Below are positions 44,937 through 53,690 of a DNA stretch of 64,000 bases, piece by piece (the stretch's first letter is position 1; each line of letters opens with the position of its first letter). This DNA comes from Sphingomonas citri (GTDB lineage Bacteria; Pseudomonadota; Alphaproteobacteria; Sphingomonadales; Sphingomonadaceae). The position numbers and the translations under genes are program-made. The stretch lies in assembly GCF_019429485.1 (NCBI RefSeq), contig NZ_JAHXZN010000001.1:1364001-1428000 (forward strand). The letters are read 5' to 3'. The notes beneath the pieces were generated by a model that saw only the letters and a program-made list of their open reading frames with translations, had not been told where the DNA came from and did no database searches.

Positions 44937-45440
44937 TCACGGCCTGGGGCGCGCGAGCGCCGCCTTGAACGTCGGAATGTCGAGGAAGGCCGTGACCTCC
45001 ACGATCCGGGACCCGCGCACCGTCAAGATCCAGAGATAGGTGTTGCGGTATCGCGTGCCGTCGGGGAACGGAGCAGTTCCGTCCCATTGCACGATCACAT
45101 CGTCGCCGTCGGCCCAGATGCGCTTGACCTCCGGCCTCAAGGGCGCCGCCAGTCGCTCGCGCAGCGGCCCTGCCGCAGCGTCGAGAAGCGCCTGGCGCGA
45201 ACGGTGGGTTTGCGAGACCGCCGGATCGTTGCCGGTGATGTGCCATACCACGTCATCGGCGAGCAGGCTGAAAACATCGCCTTCGCCTCTCGCCCATTTA
45301 GCGAACGCCTCGGCGATGAAGGCACGACTGCCCTCCGTTGTTGACGCCGTCACGGCCGGTCTCTCCTGTGCAAGCGCTGGCGCAGACCCGATGCCGATGA
45401 GAGCCAGCGAAGCCAGGGGCGACACAATTACCGGTGTCAT
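44937..45440 (-). CDS. Exported NTF2/SnoaL-like protein
   Basis: 167 residues from the ATG at 45440 (GGGAGG upstream; an earlier frame start adds an untypical leader). Signal: PLASLALIGIGSAPALAQ. The rest is a cone-shaped SnoaL/NTF2 fold: GSRAFIAEAFAKWARGEGDV, FSLLADDVVWHITG, VIVQWDGTAPFPDGTRYRN and TYLWILTVRGSRIVEVTAF. Such proteins bind or isomerise small hydrophobic molecules. It is first in the operon with the molybdenum hydroxylase subunits. Its periplasmic place contrasts with the apparently cytoplasmic hydroxylase. Confidence 0.85.
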   Translation of the reverse strand: MTPVIVSPLASLALIGIGSAPALAQERPAVTASTTEGSRAFIAEAFAKWARGEGDVFSLLADDVVWHITGNDPAVSQTHRSRQALLDAAAGPLRERLAAPLRPEVKRIWADGDDVIVQWDGTAPFPDGTRYRNTYLWILTVRGSRIVEVTAFLDIPTFKAALARPRP

Positions 45441-45541
45441 CTGCGACAGCCTCCCACGCGCAACGATGCGCAGTTGAGGCGTTAACACGCAGGCCCAGCG
45501 AGCGTCTGTCGCCTAAACGTCTCGCGTAGACGGACCGTCAG

Positions 45542-46477
45542 TCACGTCCAGGATGAGCAGGCGACCGTTCCCTCACATTTCTCCCCATAGCGGCGGATAA
45601 AATCTTTGAAGGCCTCAATCGCGTGCGATTGATGCGCTTGTGCCGGCGTATAAAGGTACCCCGGCCATTGCAGGTGGTTCCACTCCGGCAGCACCTCCAC
45701 CAAACGACCGGTACGGAGGTGTTCTGACGCTACGACGTCGAGGAGCCGGACGATCCCGAAATCGTTGAGTGCGGCGGCGACGAGCGAAGGCGCATCATTC
45801 AACGTCAAGCCGCAGTCGGGCGCCACGACGTGCTGCTCACCCGCTGCGTTGACGAAGTGCCAGAGGTGGGGCCTGCCCGTTGTGTCATCGAACATACGCA
45901 CACAGGTATGCCCGCTCAGCAGGTCATGCGGCGCAGCCGGCGTGCCATGCCTGGCGATATACTCTGCACTGGCGCAGGTTACCACGCGACTTTGCAGCAG
46001 CAGCTGCTTGTTGAGATCACGCGCTTCCGGCTCGCCGAAGCGAAGGGCGAGATCGACGCCCTCCGCCAGGAGATTATCAACACGGTCACGCACGAGCACA
46101 TCGACCTTCACTTTCGGGTATTCGGCTAGAAAGCGCGGGAGCAGTGGGATGAGCAGATACGGTCCGAACGCCCCGTCGGTGGTAATCCTGATCCGGCCCT
46201 TCACCTTGTCGGGCCGAGAAGGCGTCGCGATGCGGCCGAGCTCGGCGAGTAGCGGAGTGACTTCCTCCAGCAACGCACGTCCTTCATCGGTGAGTTTGAG
46301 GTGCCGGCTGGTGCGGTCGAACAGCCGCATCCCTGTCCGTTCCTCGAGCCGCCCAATCGCCTTGCCGACGCCCGACCGCGACAATCCTATCTGTTCGGCC
46401 GCGCGCCCATAGCTTTCGGCACGCGCAACGGCGACGAACACGGTTATTCCGGAGATGATCCGACCGTCGAACAGCAC
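45542..46477 (-). CDS. LysR-family transcriptional regulator
   Basis: 311 residues from the GTG at 46477 with AAAGGAG upstream; the open frame extends further but that part is not LysR-like. HTH: ISGITVFVAVARAESYGRAA, LSRSGVGKAIGRLEERTGMR, FDRTSRHLKLTDEGRALL. Effector domain: GRIRITTDGAFGPYLLIPLL and LLAEGVDLALRFGEPEARDL. It lies upstream of the NTF2-hydroxylase operon in the same direction, about 100 bases away, and is its most likely regulator. Confidence 0.9.
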   Translation of the reverse strand: MLFDGRIISGITVFVAVARAESYGRAAEQIGLSRSGVGKAIGRLEERTGMRLFDRTSRHLKLTDEGRALLEEVTPLLAELGRIATPSRPDKVKGRIRITTDGAFGPYLLIPLLPRFLAEYPKVKVDVLVRDRVDNLLAEGVDLALRFGEPEARDLNKQLLLQSRVVTCASAEYIARHGTPAAPHDLLSGHTCVRMFDDTTGRPHLWHFVNAAGEQHVVAPDCGLTLNDAPSLVAAALNDFGIVRLLDVVASEHLRTGRLVEVLPEWNHLQWPGYLYTPAQAHQSHAIEAFKDFIRRYGEKCEGTVACSSWT

Positions 46478-47029
46478 GCGAGGCCAAACTCCTTTCCCGT
46501 CATTCAGAAGCAATGGGTCGTTCAGCCCGCCAGTGTCTTCGCCGAGAATCGACGCGGCGGGCTGAGTGCTTTTCAGCTCGCTTACGCAGCGTATCTGGCA
46601 GAGAGGGGCAGCAGCGCAATCACCGAGCGAGGCGACCAGACTACCGCATCTGCCGCGCTGCTCACGAAGGGTGGCGATCGCGTCCGCTCCGATCAGGGAG
46701 CCTCCCTCGAGGTTTCGCCGCAAGCCTTTGTAACCCAAGGATAGCGACGGTCGAGCCCCCCTCCCGAGGAGTTGTGTGACCCTTGGACGCTCCTTTTTGT
46801 CCGCCCTGAGCCGATCTTATGGCGCCGCCGCTCACCGACGAACGAGTTCCAGGGCGCTCGGCGACGACCAGCCGGGAGGGATCCGCGATCGCGTACGTTC
46901 CGCATGCTAATTGGCTCCGCGGACCGGTCTGATATCGCCAGAAGAGGAACTGCAATGATCGCGGTCGCAGTAAAAACTTTATAGAAGTCTGCGACGATAA
47001 GCATGCCAGTCTGTGCGACCCCGCCGGCT
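46478..47029. other. Gene-free stretch between LysR and broken aldo/keto reductase
   Basis: 552 bases. Short open frames occur in several directions but none has a ribosome site, family motif or protein-like composition. The first 20-60 bases hold the LysR ribosome site. No repeat-family copy was seen. Confidence 0.45.
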
Positions 47030-48394
<1,365 letters not shown>

Positions 48395-48536
48395 AGGAGA
48401 AGGCACCATCTGGCCATCAGCTCTCTAGGCGTGGTCCATCTTGCGATCGCGAGAGATAGGCGCAGATTTGTCCGCCAACTAGGCACCTTTGTGCACCAAT
48501 CCTTGCCTCGCCGCTCATCAGCCGCGACACTGCACC

Positions 48537-50924
48537 ATGGATGAGGCGAAACGCGCGACGCTGGCGGGTCTGACGGCGACGGCCGTGGTCGCCTCGGCGA
48601 GCCCTGGTGCCGGCGCCGAGTGGCGGCAAGACGGTGTCGATCCGCTCGATCGACGCATGGCCGGCTATGATCCCGTGTGGCGCAGCGCCAGCCGCAACGC
48701 GGGCGAGTCAATGCCCTGCGGGGCGGGCGATATCGGGCTGAACGTGTGGGTCGAGGGCGACGACGTGCTGTTCTACGTCGCCCGCAGCGGCGCGTTCGAC
48801 GAGACCAACAGCTATCTAAAGCTCGGCCGCGCGCGGCTCCGCTTCGATCCGTCGCCGTTCGGCCGCGGCGCCTCCTTCGAGCAGCGCCTCAACCTCGTGA
48901 CGGGCGAGATGGTGGTGACCTGCGGCGATATCGTCGTCACGCTGTGGGCGGACGTCGCGGCACCGATCGTCCGCGTCGCGGTTGAGAGCACCGCCGCTGT
49001 CGCGATGACGGCGACCTGGGAAAGCTGGCGAACGCACGACCGCGACTATCTGCTGGCCGAGATGTCGATGCACCGCGCCTATGATGGCGCGCCCGTCACA
49101 CCGCACCAATATGCCGATGAGGTCGGCTTCGCAGAGGGTGGTGTGCTCAGCCTTCACCACAATCGAGACGACAGCGTCTTCGACCTGCTCGTCGAGCAGC
49201 AGGGGCTGGATAAGGTAAAGGCTCAGCTGTGCAACCCGCTCGCCGGGCTGGGCTTCGGCGCCTTGTTGCGCGGTGACGGGTTCGTTCCTGCCGGTACGGC
49301 CGAGGGACGATATGCCAGCACCGCCTTCATCGGCTGGACGCTCGGCAGCCGCCGCCCGCGGCGCCGGCACGCGCTCCGCCTCTTCTGCCACATCGCCCAG
49401 GTGCCGACGCGCGATGAGTGGATCGCGGGCCTGCGCCGGCTGGCTATGTCGGATCCGGGCGCGGCAGTGTCTCGCCGGCGCAGCCGACGATGGTGGCGGT
49501 CCTTCTGGGAGCGCAGCTGGATCGTGGTCGAGCCCGGCGGCGCTCGGCCGAACAGCCAGCCGTGGCGCATCGGGCGCAACTACCAGCTCTTCCGCCACCA
49601 GCTTGGCACCAACGCACGCGGCGCCTGGCCGACCAAGTTCAATGGTGGCAATTTCACGGTCGACCCCGAGTTTACCCAGCCCGAGCTGCGCCTCTCACCC
49701 GATTATCGCGCCTGGGGCGGCGGCGAGTTCACCGCGCAGAACCAGCGGCTGGTCCATTGGCCGATGCTGAAGAGCGGCGACGCCGACCTCATGCGACCGC
49801 AACTCGACTTCTACCGTCGGCTCCGCCGCACGGCGGAGCTGCGGACGCAGCGTTATTGGGGGCACAAGGGCGCATGTTTCGTCGAGCAGATCGAGAATTT
49901 CGGCCTCTGCTGCGGGCAGGAGTGGGGCTGGCAGCGGACCTGGAACAAGCCCGCCACACGCATGCCTGGGGTGGAGGACAGCGCCTTCGTCGATTATCTC
50001 TGGGACACCGTCCTCGAATTCTGCCTCATGATGCTTGAGGTCGGTCGTTTCACCGGTGCCGACGTGTCGGGCGACCTCGCGTTCGTCGACAGCTGCCTCA
50101 CCTTCTTCGACGAGCATTACCGGCGGGAGCACGCGCGCATCACCGGATCCGAGCTGGGCGCCGACGGCAAACTGGTCCTCTTCCCGGGCACCGCGTGCGA
50201 GACCTACAAGAACACGCTGAACTCGACCGTCACCATCGCCGGCCTGGACGCAGTTCTGGCCGCCCTGCTCGCCCTGCCCGAACGGATGCTCGGCACGGCG
50301 CTTCGCGCGCGCTACGCTGCCCTGCGCGCGACCTTGCCGACGCTCCCGACCCGCCGCATGGGCGACCGTGAGGTGATCGCGCCCGCCGCGCTATGGGACC
50401 GTATCCAGAACGTCGAGATCCCGCAGCTGTACCCGGTTTTTCCATACCATCGCTTCGGCGTCGGCCTCCCCGACCTTCAACTCGCGGTCGACACCTGGCA
50501 CCACGGGATCGACACGGCTGCGCAGAAGGACATCAAGAGCTGGCACCAGGATGCGATCTTCTGCGCCCGCCTTGGCCTGACCGACGAGGCTGCCAAGCTC
50601 ACCGCGCACAAGTTGGACGATTCGGGCCGCCGCTATCCGACCTTCTGGGGTCCCGGTCACGACTGGGCGCCGGATCATAACTGGGGCGGGTCGGGGATGA
50701 TCGGTCTACAGGAGATGCTGATGCAGACGCCCGGCAACTCGATCCACCTCTTCCCCGCCTGGCCACGCGATTGGGACGTCGACTTTCGCCTTCACGCGCC
50801 GCACGGCACCCGCGTCGATGCCACCCTGCAAGCGGGCCGGTTGGTCGCGCTGTTGGTTGAACCCCCTGCCGCCCAGTCGCGGGTGGTGCTGCCGGCATGG
50901 GCGAACGGCCTTGAGCCTAGCTAG
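48537..50924 (+). CDS. DUF5703-domain glycosidase-like protein
   Basis: 795 residues from the ATG at 48537. N-terminal beta domain: YDPVWRSASRNAGESMPCGA, GDIGLNVWVEGDDVLFYVAR, the DUF5703 signature. The central and C-terminal part is a helical barrel: NYQLFRHQLGTNARGAWPTK, FNGGNFTVDPEFTQPELRLS, WGWQRTWNKPATRMPGVEDS and VFPYHRFGVGLPDLQLAVDT, NSIHLFPAWPRDWDVDF. These resemble (alpha/alpha)6 glycosidases such as GH95 and relatives. The substrate is unknown. The leader (TLAGLTATAVVASASPGAGA) may be an export signal, but it is weak. A 401-base copy of its middle lies at 32199. An IS6 element ends 142 bases upstream. Confidence 0.85.
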   Translation: MDEAKRATLAGLTATAVVASASPGAGAEWRQDGVDPLDRRMAGYDPVWRSASRNAGESMPCGAGDIGLNVWVEGDDVLFYVARSGAFDETNSYLKLGRARLRFDPSPFGRGASFEQRLNLVTGEMVVTCGDIVVTLWADVAAPIVRVAVESTAAVAMTATWESWRTHDRDYLLAEMSMHRAYDGAPVTPHQYADEVGFAEGGVLSLHHNRDDSVFDLLVEQQGLDKVKAQLCNPLAGLGFGALLRGDGFVPAGTAEGRYASTAFIGWTLGSRRPRRRHALRLFCHIAQVPTRDEWIAGLRRLAMSDPGAAVSRRRSRRWWRSFWERSWIVVEPGGARPNSQPWRIGRNYQLFRHQLGTNARGAWPTKFNGGNFTVDPEFTQPELRLSPDYRAWGGGEFTAQNQRLVHWPMLKSGDADLMRPQLDFYRRLRRTAELRTQRYWGHKGACFVEQIENFGLCCGQEWGWQRTWNKPATRMPGVEDSAFVDYLWDTVLEFCLMMLEVGRFTGADVSGDLAFVDSCLTFFDEHYRREHARITGSELGADGKLVLFPGTACETYKNTLNSTVTIAGLDAVLAALLALPERMLGTALRARYAALRATLPTLPTRRMGDREVIAPAALWDRIQNVEIPQLYPVFPYHRFGVGLPDLQLAVDTWHHGIDTAAQKDIKSWHQDAIFCARLGLTDEAAKLTAHKLDDSGRRYPTFWGPGHDWAPDHNWGGSGMIGLQEMLMQTPGNSIHLFPAWPRDWDVDFRLHAPHGTRVDATLQAGRLVALLVEPPAAQSRVVLPAWANGLEPS

Positions 50925-51020
50925 ACCCAATTTCGGTCACTCAGGGCCGCCTGTCGGCCGCCCAATTTCGGACGCTTGTTCACCTCATCGCGCGCGACAG
51001 CACGCCGGACGGGCCGTGCC
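50924..51020 (+). repeat. Intergenic repeat family, copy 4
   Basis: GACCCAATTTCGGTCACTCA, then GGCCGCC..CCCAATTTCGGACGCTTGTT and CACC. One of the clearest copies, starting at the DUF5703 stop codon. Confidence 0.75.
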
Positions 51021-51296
51021 GTTGCGTCCGCAAAAAGGCAGGACCGACAGCGCTTGTATTGAGCACCGTCGACATCTCGGCCGTGGGGTCCTCCGCCGCG
51101 AAGTGCGCTACAGAGCGTCGGGAACGCTCGATATGGTCAGAATGCCTTTTGTCCGACGCGTATACCCCTTGCACGTACTCTGCGGTGCAAACTACGCTTC
51201 GAAGCTGGGGATGGTGGCGTGATCAACTGACCTAGGCGGGCGTCTGGGAGAGGTGCTGCGACAGAGCATCAGCCACATAGTGGGGAAAGGTAGAAA
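50925..51296. other. Gene-free stretch with repeat copy
   Basis: 372 bases. The first 100 are the repeat copy at 50924. The remainder shows no family-like reading frame. The last 15 bases carry GGGGAAAGG, the ribosome site of the next gene. Confidence 0.45.
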
Positions 51297-51950
51297 ATGA
51301 TCTGGCTGGCTATGCTCATGCTTGAGGAGACCCAAGCAGCATTGACGCCTGCGACGGTTATCAATCAGAGTGAATTGCTGTCGCCCGAGGACTATGTCAC
51401 GCGTGCCGCAGGCCTTGAGAAGAGTGGTTTGACAGTCGTCGAGGTTCTCGTCGATCAGACAGGAAAGCCGCAAACGTGCGGCGTAGCCTCCTCCAGCGGG
51501 TCCAAGGACCTCGATTTAAAGGCCTGCGCAGCGGCGGTGCTCCGGGGCAAGTACACGCCGGCAGCAGACGAAAATAAGCGGCCTATGTATGGCATTCTCC
51601 GACTACGCGTTCGATGGATATTGACCAACGTCTTCGATGGGCCGTCTGGTAAGCCCCAGTCCCCTCCCGACATCGTGTTTGAGGTTGCTAAGCTGCCCGA
51701 AGCGCGAAAGTCTGTCCAAATCGCTCTGACATACCTCGTCAACGAGCAGGGCGCGATCGAACGCTGTTCCGTCTTGCAGTCAAGCGGCTTTCAGGCGTTC
51801 GACGCGAGCGCCTGCGCTACCATGAGAAAGCTATATCGTTTCGCTCCGGCCAAAGACAAGGCCGACAAGCCGTGGCCGGTCGTCCGCATGCAAAGGGTTG
51901 AGTTCACGACCGCCCAAACACCTCCCCGTGACGCCCCTGAGGCACCATAA
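51297..51950 (+). CDS. Protein with two TonB-C-like domains
   Basis: 217 residues, ATG with GGGGAAAGG upstream. Two copies of a TonB C-terminal-like unit are visible: VVEVLVDQTGKPQTCGVASS...CAAAVLRGKYTPAAD (about 45-110) and ALTYLVNEQGAIERCSVLQS...CATMRKLYRFAPAKD (about 140-205), each with a Cys pair spaced alike. A hydrophobic N-terminus is weak (MIWLAMLMLEETQAALT), so it may be periplasmic through a short signal. It has no transmembrane anchor, Pro-rich arm or ExbB/ExbD neighbours, so it is not a standard TonB. Similar proteins are common and uncharacterised in sphingomonads. Confidence 0.75.
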   Translation: MIWLAMLMLEETQAALTPATVINQSELLSPEDYVTRAAGLEKSGLTVVEVLVDQTGKPQTCGVASSSGSKDLDLKACAAAVLRGKYTPAADENKRPMYGILRLRVRWILTNVFDGPSGKPQSPPDIVFEVAKLPEARKSVQIALTYLVNEQGAIERCSVLQSSGFQAFDASACATMRKLYRFAPAKDKADKPWPVVRMQRVEFTTAQTPPRDAPEAP

Positions 51951-51965
51951 TGGGCGCTTGCGGCC

Positions 51966-52118
51966 GCCTCCCGTCTCGTGGCAAGGGACCCATAACCGGT
52001 CACTCACGGCGCACTGCCCAGCTCCCAAGTTCGGACGCCCATTCATCTCTGCGGTCGACACGGGTGACGCGCCGCAACGCCGGTGACCTGGTCCGGTCTT
52101 GGCAGGAAAGCGGACGTT
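51966..52118 (+). repeat. Intergenic repeat family, most complete copy 5
   Basis: Holds all blocks in order: CCCGTCTCGTGGCAAGGGAC, CCATAACCGGTCACTCACGG, GCTCCCAAGTTCGGACGCCC, ATTCATCT, then about 45 bases later CCTGGTCCGGTCTTGGCAGG and AAAGCGGACGTTG. Useful as the reference copy for the family. Confidence 0.8.
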
Positions 52119-52122
52119 GCGG

Positions 52123-52500
52123 CTAGTCGACGCAAACGCCCCCTTCGGGTGAGACCTTGCCATCCTCGACCTTCGCATAGCAGCCAAACGTAGACCGTTC
52201 TGCCTCGCAGACGCCGAGAGCGGGTGCTCCAGGTTCAGGGTCAAACCCAGGTGGGCCCGCGATCTCTAGAATGCATTGGCCTCGGCAATCAGATTTGCCT
52301 GAGCAGATCTTGCCTCCGTCGGAATACCGGAACTGACAGAACGGGTAGCCGAAAGGGCCACGACTTTCGTATCCGCCTTGCAAGACGCAGCTCCGGCTCT
52401 CCGACGCATTCAAGCGCTTGAGCGGCCGGCTGCAACTGCCGATCCCGAGGATAGCCAGCATGAGCAGGGCCGTTGCGGGACGGAAGAGTGCGGATCCCAT
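52123..52500 (-). CDS. Small Cys-rich lipoprotein, unknown
   Basis: 125 residues. LLMLAILGIGSC is a lipobox with Cys23. The mature part has eight further Cys (for example RSCVLQGGYESRGPFGYPFC, KICSGKSDCRGQCILE, GVCEAERSTFGCYAKVEDG), probably in disulfides. No family recognised, though similar lipoproteins with a CSGKSDC-type core appear in related genomes (from memory). It lies between a repeat copy and a plus-strand unknown gene. Confidence 0.7.
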   Translation of the reverse strand: MGSALFRPATALLMLAILGIGSCSRPLKRLNASESRSCVLQGGYESRGPFGYPFCQFRYSDGGKICSGKSDCRGQCILEIAGPPGFDPEPGAPALGVCEAERSTFGCYAKVEDGKVSPEGGVCVD

Positions 52501-52695
52501 CGAGCAAACGTGTCATACGGACGAGATGTCGGCAATTGGGCGCTAGCGGCCGTCGCGAGGGGGTATTGTGCGGGTATAGCAGCCGCGCTCCTCGGAATTT
52601 GCAGGGGGCGAGAACGAAATCGCGGCTGAGGGCGTCTCCGCCGCAATGGTGCCGCATCCGGTTGCCACGCACCAGGGCGCGTTGCAGGTTACCTC

Positions 52696-53139
52696 ATGAG
52701 CGATTTCACCTGGCTGCACCCCGAGCGTCACGACCTGTACCTAGCCGCGCGCATCTTCGCGGGAGGAGAGCGCGATGGTGATTGGATCCAGTGGGCAACA
52801 AACACGGTGCTGATCCACATCGAACTTTACGACGACCCGCTGCAGGGCAGGAACGCCTGGCTCTTCGATGACGAGCTCGCCCCAGCGAATGCCTTCGGGG
52901 AAGCGTTATGGGCTGCCGTTGAGGCTGATCCTTACAGAGCGCCTGCGCTGCTAGCGTCCTCCTCCGTCGCCGAAGCTGTCCAGCTAGCAGCGGCGACGCT
53001 CGTCGCCGCGATCGAGCGGAACGGCCGCGGAATTTCAAATAGCTTGGCGATCGACCTTGTCCGAGCAGCCGCAGCCGAGCGCCTTTCTGGAGGTGTGCAG
53101 GGCTGGTGGGCGAACGTTCTCCCGTTCTTAAACAAGTGA
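52696..53139 (+). CDS. Hypothetical soluble protein
   Basis: 147 residues, ATG with AGG-type ribosome site. No signal or membrane segment. Acidic, Trp-containing N-terminus (MSDFTWLHPERHDLYLAARI), a middle GRNAWLFDDELAPANAFGEA and a helical C-terminus with GGVQGWWANVLPFL. I do not recognise the family. The composition is protein-like and the GC at third positions is high, which favours a real gene. Confidence 0.6.
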   Translation: MSDFTWLHPERHDLYLAARIFAGGERDGDWIQWATNTVLIHIELYDDPLQGRNAWLFDDELAPANAFGEALWAAVEADPYRAPALLASSSVAEAVQLAAATLVAAIERNGRGISNSLAIDLVRAAAAERLSGGVQGWWANVLPFLNK

Positions 53140-53291
53140 CCTGCCTAGGAGGCGGAAATTGTCACTTAGGCCCAGGCGCGTGGCGAGCGTTCAACCGCGG
53201 GTATCGCGCGGGTACAGGGGCGCCCGATCACCGCTCACGTCAAGCCCGACCGCACCACCTCGGCGAAGGGCTCCTCCACCGCGTTGTTCGC

Positions 53292-53308
53292 TCTTGGCAG
53301 GAAAGCGG
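53292..53308 (+). repeat. Intergenic repeat family, fragment (copy 6)
   Basis: Contains CTTGGCAGGAAAGCGG, identical to the 3' block of copies at 51966 and 56471. The upstream blocks are degraded (GATCACCGCTCACGTCAAG about 55 bases before). Confidence 0.5.
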
Positions 53309-53596
53309 CCTGTCACCTTTCGGACGAATACGGCGAAATGCGGACGCTTGCTCAGCTGGCGATCACGAGGCTTGATGGCCTTCGCCGAGAGTTGAGCCGT
53401 CTTGCCCTAGAGTTTGCCGGGTACTGTACGACATGTGACCGCGACCGCGACCGCTCCAGTATCGACGATGGAGCGTGAGAATGGATTGCAACGAAGAGAA
53501 TACAAGCATTGCTTAAGGGAGCTTACGAAGCAGTCTGGTTCATTGACGCCCCGCTTCCCTGCTGCCCCGAACCTGCTTCCTTATTGGGCGCCATCC

Positions 53597-53619
53597 AAAG
53601 CCCTTTATGAGAAAAGGGC
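53597..53619 (-). terminator. Hairpin downstream of GGDEF-EAL gene
   Basis: GCCCTTT-N6-AAAGGGC stem followed on the minus strand by TTTGG, 72 bases past the stop of the gene at 53691. The T-run is short, so termination is plausible but not certain. Confidence 0.5.
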
Positions 53620-53690
53620 AGCCGTATGCTTGCAGCCAATGCGGCGCCCTTCTCCCGGCCCATCTTTTGTCGCAGGCTAAAGCCTCTTGC

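Larger units (their letters stand above)
53140..53690. other. Gene-free stretch with repeat fragment and terminator
   Basis: 551 bases. It holds a short repeat-family piece near 53292, a GACCGC triplet tandem at 53437-53454 and a hairpin at 53600 for the gene on the minus strand. The rest has lower GC than neighbours and no recognisable gene. Confidence 0.45.

Noticed and set aside
53437..53454. Tandem GACCGC repeat as a CRISPR or VNTR signal.
   Set aside because: Three short units only, no spacers, probably chance in GC-rich DNA.
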